Notes under the pieces: model-generated | Databases searched by the model: none | What the model was told of the DNA's origin: nothing | The model's input: only the letters and a program-made list of their open reading frames with translations | Position numbers and translations under genes: made by a program | Shown here: one piece after another, positions 16,114-24,318 of the stretch | Position numbering within the stretch: the first letter of the stretch is position 1 | Layout: every line of letters starts with the position of its first letter | NCBI GenBank assembly: GCA_034665745.1 | Contig: JAXDJJ010000054.1 | Location: forward strand, 1-52,877 | Direction: 5' to 3' | Origin: JAXDJJ01 sp034665745 | GTDB lineage: Bacteria; Actinomycetota; CADDZG01; WHSQ01 | Length of the DNA: 52,877 bases

Positions 16114-17367
16114 TTGAGCATCGCCCGGGCGATCACGATCGCGTTCGTCCTAGCGTGTTTCTCCGCGGGCGTTGTCGCCTTCGTCTCGCGCACACCGGCG
16201 TCCGTCCGCGCAGCTCAGATCGACCACGGTGATGGAACCGCTGCGTTCACCGACGTGCAGATCGCCCGCCATGGGGCCTTCCACGGGCCTCTTTATCTAG
16301 CGTTCGGGCTCGGTCTCGTGACGCAGGTCGTATTCCTCCTACTTCTGCGGGGGCCAGCGATCGGTCAACTCGCGGCGTGGGCACAACGCGCTCCAGGTGG
16401 ATGGGCGGTTCATGCTGCGATCGTCGCGGGCGTTCTTGCTGTGGCGGTCGCAGTGATCGCGTTCCCCCTGGGATACATCCGAGGCTTCGTGATCCAGCAT
16501 GCGTGGCACCTGTCGACCCAAGCCGTCCCCGCGTGGATGCTCGACCAGGTCAAGGGTCTCGGACTCTCCTGCGCCTTCGCTGCGATCGCTGCCATCGCGT
16601 TCTTCGGTGTGGTGCGCTGGCAGCCGAAGTGGTGGTGGTTGTGGGGTGCGGGTTCGTTCACGGTGCTCACCGCCGTCTTGGTGTTCCTGTTCCCGATCGT
16701 GATCGCCCCCTTGTTCAATCGCTTCACGCCTCTCCAGGATCGAGTGCTTTCCGATCGCATAGAGGGTCTCGCCGCCGACGCGGGCGTCCACATCGATCGC
16801 ATCGTGGTCGCGGATGCCAGTCGCCGATCGACCGCGGAGAACGCGTACGTCGCAGGGATCGGGGCCAGCAAACAGGTCGTTCTCTACGACACATTGATCG
16901 AGGGCAACGAGGTCGACGAGACCTTGTTCGTGGTCGCCCACGAGTTCGGTCATGAGGCACACGGTGATGTGCTCAAGGGGGTTGGGATCTCTGCGGTCGG
17001 ACTGTTCGCGGGGTTCGCCGTTCTCGGCTGGCTCGTGAGCTCCGGCCGCCTCTTAGCCTGGGCAGGTGTGGACGGTCCGGCCGACCTGCGCTTGCTTCCG
17101 GTCCTCTTGCTCTTCGCTCTCGTTGCAGGTCTTGTAACGCAACCCGTCCAGAACGCGATCTCCAGATCCTTTGAGGCGCACGCGGACCACTTCGCGTTCG
17201 AGTTGACCGGGGATCCGGCCCCCGCCATCAGGGCTTTCCGCCGCCTCGCGATCTCGAACATCGCCGATCTGGATCCCCCCGCGGTCGCGGTCTGGATGTT
17301 CTACAGCCACCCCCCGATAGCCGACCGCATCGAGGCTGCAAGGGCCGCCGAGAGCGCGAAGCCCTAG
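16114..17367 (+). CDS. M48 family (Ste24/CAAX-protease-like) membrane metalloprotease
   Basis: A 417-residue membrane protein with an N-terminal signal-anchor and several further hydrophobic segments. It then has the zinc motif VVAHEFGHEAHGD (HExxH) near residue 272 and the third ligand in SFEAHADHFAFEL. The order and the LFNRFTPL / GASKQVVLYDTLIE segments match Ste24/CAAX prenyl protease 1 homologues. Bacterial members act in membrane protein quality control; prenyl processing is not implied. The start is TTG at 16114, seven bases after the sepH stop, without a clear ribosome-binding site. It probably shares the sepH transcript. Confidence 0.88.
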   Translation: MSIARAITIAFVLACFSAGVVAFVSRTPASVRAAQIDHGDGTAAFTDVQIARHGAFHGPLYLAFGLGLVTQVVFLLLLRGPAIGQLAAWAQRAPGGWAVHAAIVAGVLAVAVAVIAFPLGYIRGFVIQHAWHLSTQAVPAWMLDQVKGLGLSCAFAAIAAIAFFGVVRWQPKWWWLWGAGSFTVLTAVLVFLFPIVIAPLFNRFTPLQDRVLSDRIEGLAADAGVHIDRIVVADASRRSTAENAYVAGIGASKQVVLYDTLIEGNEVDETLFVVAHEFGHEAHGDVLKGVGISAVGLFAGFAVLGWLVSSGRLLAWAGVDGPADLRLLPVLLLFALVAGLVTQPVQNAISRSFEAHADHFAFELTGDPAPAIRAFRRLAISNIADLDPPAVAVWMFYSHPPIADRIEAARAAESAKP

Positions 17368-17428
17368 ACTCGTAGGCCTCGCACCGTCGCGGACTCTTAA
17401 CGGTCACCGTCCCAAGGGGGGAACACGA

Positions 17429-19312
17429 ATGGCTGCAAGCACGATCATCGAGCGCTTCCACGAGCGTGTCGCTAACCATCCCGACAAGGTAGCCATGCGG
17501 TACAAGGACTCCGGCCAGTGGAAAGACGTCACGTGGCGTGGGTACGGAGACTCGGTGAAGCGGACGGCCAAGAGCCTTCTCTCGCTCGGTTATGCCCATG
17601 GCGACAAGATCGCTCTACTGTCCGGCAATCGCCCCGAATGGCACATCGTGGACGTCGCTTCGATGGCTCTCGGCGGTGCAACCGCTGCGGTCTACGCTAC
17701 GAACTCGCCAGATCAGGTGGCTTACATCGTCGACCACTCGGACTCGAAGGTCGCGTTCGTTGATAGCACCGATCAGCTCGAGAAGATCCTGAAGATCCGC
17801 GCGGACGTACCGAAGCTCCAGAAGGTCGTTGTGTTCGCCGGCTATCAAGGTGATGCGGACAAGGACTTCGTCATGTCGTACGACGACTTCCTGGCTCTCG
17901 GTTCGGATGTCGCCGACTCGGTCTATGACGAGGCGACAGCGAAGGTCAAGCCGGAGGACCTCGCGACCTTCGTATACACATCCGGCACGACCGGCCCGCC
18001 GAAGGCGGTCATGCTCACGCACGCCAACATCTGGTGGACGGCGACGCATTCCGAGCAGCAGCTGCCACTCGGCAACGCGGAGAACGGGAGGGCCTTGTCG
18101 TACCTCCCGCTGTCGCACATCGCCGAACGCATGATCAGCCACCTGCTGCAGATCTATTACGGCACGCAGACGTGGTTCGCCGAGTCGATCGACACATTGC
18201 TCGTTGACCTCAACGCATGCAAGCCCACGTACTTCTTCGGTGTGCCGCGTGTGTGGGAGAAGTTCTACGCAGGCTTCCAGGCGATGGCCGCGCAACCGGC
18301 AAAAGACAAGTCGGAGGAGCGCAAGAAGGCACTGGCGCGCAAGGCCATCACTCTCGGTCGCGAGATCACGGTTCTAGAACAAGAAGCCGTTAAGCGCGGC
18401 GGCAAGATGGCCGACGCGAAGATCCCGCTAGGGAAGAAGCTGCAACACGCGGCTCTCGACAAGCTTGTGCTGCACAAGATCCGCGAGCGCTTCGGTCTCG
18501 ATCAGTGCGAGCTCCCCGTCTCTGCGGCCGCTCCCCTGAATCCCGACCTGATCTGGTTCTTCCACTCGATCGGCCTCAAGATCTCCGAGGGCTACGGCCA
18601 GTCGGAAGACAACGGACCTACGTCGTGGAACCCGGCAGATGCGGTGCAGATCGGAACCGTCGGGACCCCCTTGCCTGGCCTCGAGTGCAAGCTTGCAGAA
18701 GACGGCGAGATCCTCGTGCGCGGTGGCAACGTCATGACCGGCTACTACAAGGACGAGGCCGCAACGAAGGAGACCATCGACTCGGATGGGTGGCTCCATT
18801 CCGGCGATGTCGGCGAGTTCGACCAGTTCAACTACCTGAAGATCACCGATCGCAAGAAGGACCTGATCATCACCGCGGGCGGCAAGAACATCGCTCCGCA
18901 GGAGTTGGAGAACAAACTCAAGTCGAGGGCACCGATCGTGTCCCAGGTCGTCGTGATCGGCGACCGCCGTCCGTTCCTTACCTGCTTGCTCACCTTGGAT
19001 GAAGAGAAGGCACCTGCATGGGCCAAGGAGCAGGGGATCGAAGGGGACATCGCCGCGATCGCGAACCACGACCGCACCCTGAAAGAGCTCGAAGGTGCGA
19101 TCAACGAACTCAACAAGGGGCTCGCAAAGGTCGAGGGGATCAAGAAGTTCAGGGTCCTCGAGCGTGACTTCCTCCAGGAGGAGAACGAGATCACGCCGAC
19201 GATGAAGGTCAAGCGCAAGACGATCAACGAGGTCTACGCAACCGTCATCGAAGACATGTACGACAAGGAGTCGGCGCCGGGGGCCGGAGCGAAGGCGCCC
19301 GTGCACACCTAG
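17429..19312 (+). CDS. Long-chain fatty acid-CoA ligase (FadD15-like)
   Basis: A 627-residue ANL-superfamily enzyme. The P-loop-like AMP motif is YTSGTTGPPKAVMLTHANI (about 187-205). Then come YLPLSHIAERM, FFGVPRVWEKFYAG, the A5 motif SEGYGQSEDNGPTS, and the C-terminal GWLHSGDVGEFDQF / ITDRKKDLIITAGGKNIAPQ block with the catalytic lysine region at the end. It activates long-chain fatty acids to acyl-CoA. AAGGGGGG precedes the ATG at 17429. It stands as its own unit closed by a hairpin terminator, and with the acyl-CoA racemase and the PlsC protein points to active lipid metabolism. Confidence 0.93.
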   Translation: MAASTIIERFHERVANHPDKVAMRYKDSGQWKDVTWRGYGDSVKRTAKSLLSLGYAHGDKIALLSGNRPEWHIVDVASMALGGATAAVYATNSPDQVAYIVDHSDSKVAFVDSTDQLEKILKIRADVPKLQKVVVFAGYQGDADKDFVMSYDDFLALGSDVADSVYDEATAKVKPEDLATFVYTSGTTGPPKAVMLTHANIWWTATHSEQQLPLGNAENGRALSYLPLSHIAERMISHLLQIYYGTQTWFAESIDTLLVDLNACKPTYFFGVPRVWEKFYAGFQAMAAQPAKDKSEERKKALARKAITLGREITVLEQEAVKRGGKMADAKIPLGKKLQHAALDKLVLHKIRERFGLDQCELPVSAAAPLNPDLIWFFHSIGLKISEGYGQSEDNGPTSWNPADAVQIGTVGTPLPGLECKLAEDGEILVRGGNVMTGYYKDEAATKETIDSDGWLHSGDVGEFDQFNYLKITDRKKDLIITAGGKNIAPQELENKLKSRAPIVSQVVVIGDRRPFLTCLLTLDEEKAPAWAKEQGIEGDIAAIANHDRTLKELEGAINELNKGLAKVEGIKKFRVLERDFLQEENEITPTMKVKRKTINEVYATVIEDMYDKESAPGAGAKAPVHT

Positions 19313-19340
19313 AAGTTCTTGTGAATCGGGCATTTCGGAC

Positions 19341-19370
19341 AAAGGGCCGCCTTTCGGGGCGGCCCTTTCG
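19341..19370 (+). terminator. Intrinsic terminator after the acyl-CoA ligase
   Basis: An 11-bp stem AAAGGGCCGCC (19341-19351) pairs with GGCGGCCCTTT (19358-19368) around a TTTCGG loop. The run of T is short and part of the stem. Confidence 0.8.
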
Positions 19371-19478
19371 GTTCCCGAGCCTGAAGGACTCCCGCGTCGC
19401 ACGAAGAACCCTCACTCCAGCAAACAAGGCGGATGCGAGGGCAGTGGAGCTCTCGCCAGACTCCAGGAGCAACCCAAG

Positions 19479-20849
19479 ATGACCAAGAGAATCTGGTCCC
19501 TCGCACTTTCAGCGGCTCTAGTGGCCGGCGTATTCGCGATCACCCCAGCTCGAGCAGCTGGGACCACTGAGCTGAAGTTCTTCCTCGGTTCCACTGGCTG
19601 TTCGGCAGCGGACGTGAACTTCGACTTCCTAACGGTCACTGACGCCGATGACGCGGTCGAGTGCAACTACACCGGCTCGGGCATCCGGAACGAGATCGGT
19701 GGTCAGACGGGAACCGTTGGAGCTCAGGGACAGAACGCGGTTGCCGATCGCGAGACAGCGACCCGCTACTGGGACAGCATCGACGGAGGTTCGGTCGCTC
19801 TTGATGCAAGCCGCCCGGTGACCGGGTCGTTGTTCACCATGGGTGCCTCGTGCGTCAACGCCACCGTCCCATGCACCCCTGTCGGGATCAGTGTTGGCAA
19901 CGTCACCCTGGAGATCGAGCTCGTTGGATACGTTGGGGAGACCGAGACGAAGCTTGGTGCCCAGACGGACTCGTTCCAGGTGTCTCCAGGTGCCCCGCAC
20001 GAAACCAAGATCAACATCCAGCCCGAGGCATCTCTGAGCAAGACGTTCGATCGGATCGAACTGCGTACCTGGAACCACGGCCAGTCGGCTGGTCACGGGA
20101 TGGTCAAGACCACCGGAGACTTCAACTCATTCATCGCAGTGCCCACCGGCGGCTCGATCATCTCCGATCCGGGTACCCCGTCCACGCCGAAGCCGACGAC
20201 CGGCAAGGATTGTGGCAAGGGCAAGAGCAAAGGCAACGGCAAGGGCGCCAAGAAGTGCCCGAAGCCGAAGCCGACCAAGCCTCCAAAGGCTCCGAAGCCG
20301 CCAAAGCCCCCCGTGGCTGCCGGTTGTGCTCCGTACGCTCCGGGCGAAGAAGGTGCCAAGGCCCCGACGTCACTCGTTACGGCCGAATTCACCGAGGCCA
20401 AGCCGCTCGAGGTAGCGATCACGGCCCCAAGCACTGCCGATGACGTCATTTCGGCCTACCAGAACATCCAGGTTGGCCCCGGTGCTGGCGACGTTGGTCT
20501 CTTCGCTCGCTACGAGTTCCCGATGGAGGAAGACCACGACATCTACTTGAACTACGCGAGTGGTAGCGAAGCGGCGCACGCCGGCGGGTTCAACCCTGCT
20601 CCGGTTGTTCCGCAGCTTCCGGTCGTGGGCGGCACGGACGGTACCGGTGGCGGTGGGCATTCCGAGCAGGGCGCAGAGCAGATCGATGGCATCAAGACCG
20701 CGCCATGTGGTGGTTACACACTCGACATGCAGTCTTTCCTCTCGCCCGGTGGTGACATGACATTGAAGCTGTGGCTCGGGCCGGTGGAGAACGAGCCTGC
20801 CGCCGATGGCAGCCTGCTGGCGACGTTCTATTCGATGCTCGGCCTCTAA
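19479..20849 (+). CDS. Secreted protein with lysine/proline-rich linker and C-terminal repeat module
   Basis: A 456-residue exported protein. A Sec signal peptide ends at about residue 26 (ITPARA-A). The first domain (about 28-225) is beta-rich by appearance, with Cys pairs (C41/C62, C125/C132). It opens ELKFFLGSTGCSAADVNF and I do not recognise it. A basic linker (about 231-282) full of KPKP/KPPK repeats leads to a C-terminal module (about 283-445) starting C-x2-Y-x-PGEEGA and ending DIDGIK-type and GGDMTLKLWLGP segments. The module is clearly related to the whole of the next protein. GGAG lies 9 nt before the ATG at 19479. Likely a wall- or surface-associated protein; the basic linker could bind anionic wall polymers (inference). 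Confidence 0.8.
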   Translation: MTKRIWSLALSAALVAGVFAITPARAAGTTELKFFLGSTGCSAADVNFDFLTVTDADDAVECNYTGSGIRNEIGGQTGTVGAQGQNAVADRETATRYWDSIDGGSVALDASRPVTGSLFTMGASCVNATVPCTPVGISVGNVTLEIELVGYVGETETKLGAQTDSFQVSPGAPHETKINIQPEASLSKTFDRIELRTWNHGQSAGHGMVKTTGDFNSFIAVPTGGSIISDPGTPSTPKPTTGKDCGKGKSKGNGKGAKKCPKPKPTKPPKAPKPPKPPVAAGCAPYAPGEEGAKAPTSLVTAEFTEAKPLEVAITAPSTADDVISAYQNIQVGPGAGDVGLFARYEFPMEEDHDIYLNYASGSEAAHAGGFNPAPVVPQLPVVGGTDGTGGGGHSEQGAEQIDGIKTAPCGGYTLDMQSFLSPGGDMTLKLWLGPVENEPAADGSLLATFYSMLGL

Positions 20850-20870
20850 GAAACCAAAGGAGAACACTCG

Positions 20871-21509
20871 ATGTCCAAGCGGTTCACGATCCTGGTTACG
20901 GGTGCGGTTGTCGCATCTCTCATCGCTCTGCCGGTCGGCAACGCAGACGCCAAGAAGAAGAAGCGTCCGCGGCCCAAGCCCCCTGCAGCGTGCGCGACCT
21001 TCATCCCCGGTGAAGCCGGCGCTGGTAAGCCGACCGTCATCGTCACCGATGCAGCCACCGAGGCAGCTCCGGTCGAGCAGAAGGTCACACTCGCTGAATC
21101 GGTTGGCGATCTCGACCAAACCGGGATGATCGACACCGGCTCGGCAGACTTCTTCAACGTCCAGGTCGACACCGCAAGCGCGGACACGGGCCTATACGTC
21201 CTGTTCGAGTTCGACACACGCCGCGATTACGACTTGAACCTTTTGCACGTCGACGGCAGCTATGCCGCGCGTTCTCGTCGGTGGAACACCATGAGTGAGA
21301 CGACGGATCAGACGGGTTCCCCCTCGACCACTGGCTACGGCGGTGCCGGGACCGATGCTTCCGAGAAGCTCGATGGCATCCGCACCACCGACTGTGGTGG
21401 ATGGACCGTCGGAGCAGAGAACTGGCTCGGTGAAGGTGGAGAGTTCACGATCAAGATGTGGTTGGGCGAAGCCAAGATCGATCCCCAGGCGCCCGGCGAA
21501 GAGACTTGA
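20871..21509 (+). CDS. Secreted single-module paralogue of the preceding protein
   Basis: A 212-residue protein: signal peptide (cleavage near residue 27, NADA-K), a short basic KKKKRPRPKPP stretch, then one module from C41 (CATFIPGEAGAGKPT) to the end. Segments shared with the preceding protein in the same order are PGExGAxxPT, FNVQVD/YQNIQVG, GLYVLFEFDTRRDYDLNL versus GLFARYEFPMEEDHDIYL, LDGIRTTDCGGWT versus IDGIKTAPCGGYT, and FTIKMWLGEAK versus MTLKLWLGP. AAAGGAGA precedes the ATG. The 21-bp gap and shared terminator indicate co-expression. Family and function are unknown to me. Confidence 0.8.
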   Translation: MSKRFTILVTGAVVASLIALPVGNADAKKKKRPRPKPPAACATFIPGEAGAGKPTVIVTDAATEAAPVEQKVTLAESVGDLDQTGMIDTGSADFFNVQVDTASADTGLYVLFEFDTRRDYDLNLLHVDGSYAARSRRWNTMSETTDQTGSPSTTGYGGAGTDASEKLDGIRTTDCGGWTVGAENWLGEGGEFTIKMWLGEAKIDPQAPGEET

Positions 21510-21531
21510 TCCCGATCTTCTAGAGATAACA

Positions 21532-21558
21532 AGGGGGGCCTTCGGGCCCCCCTTTTCT
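21532..21558 (+). terminator. Intrinsic terminator of the secreted-protein pair
   Basis: AAGGGGGGCC and GGCCCCCCTT pair around a TTCG tetraloop (21542-21545), followed by TTCTTT. It is a textbook strong terminator. Confidence 0.93.
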
Positions 21559-21612
21559 TTGCCTCAAGGCGTATCCTGGGCGCCTGCTGCGGCTACCCAC
21601 AAGGAGGCGACA

Positions 21613-22410
21613 GTGTCTGTAACGGTGCGCGACATCCAGGCGTTCCGTGAGCGAGGCGAGAAGTTCGCGATGCTCACGGCATACGACGCTCTTTCGGCCC
21701 ATCTCCTTGATGAGGCGGGTATCCCCATCATCTTGGTGGGGGACACGTTGGGGATGGTCGTTCTCGGCCACGACGACACCCTTCCGGTGACCGTCGATCA
21801 GATGATCCATCACACGGCTGCGGTTCGTCGTGGGGTGACCAACGCGTTCGTCGTCGGCGACATGCCGTTCATGAGTTACCAGGCATCAGCCGATGAGGGG
21901 TTCCGCAACGCTGGTCGGTTCCTGAAAGAAGCGGGAGCACATGCGGTCAAGCTCGAAGGTGGGGGCCGCGTTGTCGACCTCGTAGCGCGTCTCACAGATG
22001 CGGGAATACCGGTGATGGGCCACCTCGGACTAACACCACAGTCCGTGAATCAGTTCGGCGGATATCGCGTGCAGGGTCGATCCGACGAGCAGGCGCATCA
22101 GATCGTGAAAGATGCGAAGACCTTGGAAGCGGCCGGCGCTTTCGCCGTGGTGCTCGAAGCCGTTCCCTCATCGCTGGCATCCGAGGTCACCAAGAGTCTC
22201 AGGATCCCAACGATCGGCATCGGTGCGGGTCCCGATTGCAGCGGTCAGGTGCTGGTGTTCCACGACTTCCTCGGCATCACCGAAGGTAAGGCTCCCAAGT
22301 TCGTGAAGCGTTACGCCAGCCTCGGACCCGAGATCAAGCAAGCTGCCGCAACCTTCGCTCGGGAGGTCGCAGACGGGACCTATCCGGGCCCCGAGCACAC
22401 GTACGACTGA
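21613..22410 (+). CDS. panB: 3-methyl-2-oxobutanoate hydroxymethyltransferase
   Basis: A 265-residue PanB, first committed enzyme of pantothenate synthesis: it adds a hydroxymethyl group from 5,10-methylene-tetrahydrofolate to 2-oxoisovalerate. Family landmarks are FAMLTAYDALSAHLLDEAG, ILVGDTLGMVVLGHDDTLPV, the metal-binding aspartates in GDMPFMSYQ, AHAVKLEGG, MGHLGLTPQSVNQFGGYRVQG, and IGIGAGPDCSGQVLVFHDFLG. The GTG at 21613 has AAGGAGG 5 nt upstream; the frame extends upstream through the secreted gene as shadow. TATCCT at 21573-21578 is a likely -10. No panC or panD lies nearby. Confidence 0.95.
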   Translation: MSVTVRDIQAFRERGEKFAMLTAYDALSAHLLDEAGIPIILVGDTLGMVVLGHDDTLPVTVDQMIHHTAAVRRGVTNAFVVGDMPFMSYQASADEGFRNAGRFLKEAGAHAVKLEGGGRVVDLVARLTDAGIPVMGHLGLTPQSVNQFGGYRVQGRSDEQAHQIVKDAKTLEAAGAFAVVLEAVPSSLASEVTKSLRIPTIGIGAGPDCSGQVLVFHDFLGITEGKAPKFVKRYASLGPEIKQAAATFAREVADGTYPGPEHTYD

Positions 22411-22426
22411 GGTATCCAGAAAACCG

Positions 22427-22432
22427 TAGCCT
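22427..22432 (+). promoter_or_regulatory. -10 element TAGCCT before the zinc-ribbon membrane protein
   Basis: TAGCCT ends 7 nt before the GTG at 22440; no ribosome-binding site lies between them. Leaderless arrangement. Confidence 0.5.
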
Positions 22433-22439
22433 TGGTGGC

Positions 22440-23111
22440 GTGTCCGGCTCTCAAAGGTGTCCTAACTGCGGCGGTCTGAACCCCGCGGGGGCGGAATGGT
22501 GTGGGCAGTGCCTGCAGAGGTTCGTTGCCCCGTCACCACCCCCGCCACCTCCTCCACCTCCGGTGGTGCCCAGCGACGCGCCCGTAGCTACACGAACGAC
22601 CACGGAACCGATGCCCGTGAAGCGCGAGGGAGCGTTCACTATCAGCGAGGCCGGGATCACGTGGCAATGCTCGAGATGCGAGACCACGAATCCTCTGGCT
22701 GCCCAGGTGTGTTCCGTATGCGGCACGAGGTTCGCGGACTCGGTGAGGCCAGCCGAGGACCGTCCCCAGCGCGACCCCAACACGGTCGCCCTCTATTCAC
22801 TGTTCTTCCCGGGGGCCGGGCACTGGTACCTAGGACAGAAGGTCGCAGGGGTCGCACGTGGAGTTCTCAGCACGTGGGTGGTGCTCGTCGCAGTCATCGC
22901 CGGGATCGCTGGGTCGACGTTGATGGCCCTGGTGTTCGGAGTGGCGGCGATGTGCTTGTGGGGTGTGGCTGCTCATGATGCGTATCGAGAAGCCCGAGGC
23001 GAGACCTCTGCCGTGATCCTGAAGAGCCGGATCTTCGTTTACGTGGTCCTCGGCCTATTGCTGTTGATGTTCGTGATGCTCGTTTCGGCCGCGATGCGGG
23101 CGAACCGATGA
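22440..23111 (+). CDS. Double zinc-ribbon membrane protein
   Basis: A 223-residue protein. Two zinc ribbons lie at the N-terminus: CPNCGG...CGQC (residues about 7-23) and CSRCETTNPLAAQVCSVCG (about 78-96), separated by a proline run. Then comes a TM2-like region: ALYSLFFPGAGHWYLGQK followed by three hydrophobic helices, the last at the C-terminus. The arrangement suggests a membrane protein with a cytosolic metal-bound head; specific role unknown. Its stop overlaps the next start (ATGA at 23108), so it heads the phosphoesterase-SRPBCC-ArsA operon. Confidence 0.8.
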   Translation: MSGSQRCPNCGGLNPAGAEWCGQCLQRFVAPSPPPPPPPPPVVPSDAPVATRTTTEPMPVKREGAFTISEAGITWQCSRCETTNPLAAQVCSVCGTRFADSVRPAEDRPQRDPNTVALYSLFFPGAGHWYLGQKVAGVARGVLSTWVVLVAVIAGIAGSTLMALVFGVAAMCLWGVAAHDAYREARGETSAVILKSRIFVYVVLGLLLLMFVMLVSAAMRANR

Positions 23112-23881
23112 TCTACGTCGTCTCCGACCTACATGGTGCGCAGGACGATCTCAAGAAAGCGGTTCCTGAGGGCGCGACCCTTGTGTTGTTGGGGGACCTG
23201 ATCAACTTCCTCGATTACATATCGATGTCGGGCATCTTGACCGAGGTCTTCTCGACCGACGCGGTCGAGGAAGTTGTGCGCCTGCGAACGGCAGGCAAGA
23301 TCGAGGAAGCGCGGCGCGTCATGCATGAGCGTTCGGTGGGACGTGAGGAGGAGATCCGCGATGCCATCGGCGTGCGGGTTCGTCAACAGTACGAAGAGAT
23401 CTTCGCGGCGCTACCCGATCCGACCTACTTGATCCTGGGGAACGTGGACAACCCCCCACTCGCGCATGCCCATGCATCCGAGCGTTCATGGGTTCACGAG
23501 CCCGATGGTCAGGTCGTAGTGCTCGATGGAGAGCGTTTCGGTTTCGTCGGTGGTGCTTTGCCCACGCCGCTACACGTGGCGGGCGAGATAACCGAAGACG
23601 AGATGCATGCCAAGGTCGAGGGGCTGGGCGAGGTGGACGTACTCTGTTCCCACATACCGCCGGCTATCCCAGAGCTCTGCTACGACACCCTGGCCGGCAA
23701 GTCCGAGCGTGGAAGCGAGGATCTCTTGCGTTACATCGAAGATGTGCAACCGCGCCGGGCCTATTTCGGGCACGTCCACCAGCCGCTGATGTCGACCTTG
23801 CGAGTTGGGCGCACCCTGTGCATCAACGTTGGGTACTTCAGAGCTACCAAACGCGCTTTCCCTCACACGAAGGAGGACTGA
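23108..23881 (+). CDS. Calcineurin-like metallophosphoesterase
   Basis: A 257-residue phosphoesterase. The metal-site motifs are SDLHGAQDD (D-x-H), LVLLGDLINF (GD), LILGNVDNPP (GNxD), LCSHIPPA (H) and YFGHVHQP (GHxH), the complete dimetal set of the calcineurin-like family. A helical insertion sits between GD and GNVD (about residues 40-105). The substrate cannot be told; relatives include nucleotide phosphodiesterases and phosphatases. The gene overlaps its upstream neighbour by 4 bp and its TGA shares a base with the next ATG (TGATG), so it is part of one operon. Confidence 0.86.
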   Translation: MIYVVSDLHGAQDDLKKAVPEGATLVLLGDLINFLDYISMSGILTEVFSTDAVEEVVRLRTAGKIEEARRVMHERSVGREEEIRDAIGVRVRQQYEEIFAALPDPTYLILGNVDNPPLAHAHASERSWVHEPDGQVVVLDGERFGFVGGALPTPLHVAGEITEDEMHAKVEGLGEVDVLCSHIPPAIPELCYDTLAGKSERGSEDLLRYIEDVQPRRAYFGHVHQPLMSTLRVGRTLCINVGYFRATKRAFPHTKED

Positions 23882-24318
23882 TGGCCGACAGCGTTTCGGA
23901 CAACATCGATGTTGATGCAACGGCAGACGAGATCTTCGCCGTCGCCACAGACTTCGAGGCCTATCCGGAGTGGAACGCGAACATCAAGAAGGTCGAGATC
24001 CGAGAGACAGATGCCGAGGGACGACCGACGAAGGTGTGGATGGAGGTGGATGCCAAGGTGAAGACGATCACGTACACCTTGGGCTACGACTATTCGGAGG
24101 CACCCGAAGCGTTCTCGTGGAGCCTCATCGAAGGGGACGTGAAGGCATTGACCGGTTCCTATCGCTTCGACGAGTTCGATGACGTCACCGAGGTGCAATA
24201 CGAAACCGCGATCGACCCGGGATTCCCGATCCCAAGCTTCCTCAAGAAGCAGGGAGAGAAGCAGATCGTGAAGGGTGCGCTGCAGGACCTGAAGAAGCGG
24301 GTCGAATCGATCCGATGA
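23881..24318 (+). CDS. SRPBCC family protein (polyketide cyclase/START-like)
   Basis: A 145-residue SRPBCC-fold protein: VSDNIDVDATADEIFAVATD, FEAYPEWNANIKKVEI, and a C-terminal long helix (EKQIVKGALQDLKKRVESI) that would close the hydrophobic pocket. These domains bind lipids or other hydrophobic ligands. GGAGG lies just before the ATG at 23881; the open frame continues upstream as shadow. It overlaps the ArsA-like ATPase downstream (ATGA at 24315). SRPBCC next to an ArsA-like ATPase is a recurrent actinobacterial pairing as I recall. Confidence 0.84.
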   Translation: MADSVSDNIDVDATADEIFAVATDFEAYPEWNANIKKVEIRETDAEGRPTKVWMEVDAKVKTITYTLGYDYSEAPEAFSWSLIEGDVKALTGSYRFDEFDDVTEVQYETAIDPGFPIPSFLKKQGEKQIVKGALQDLKKRVESIR

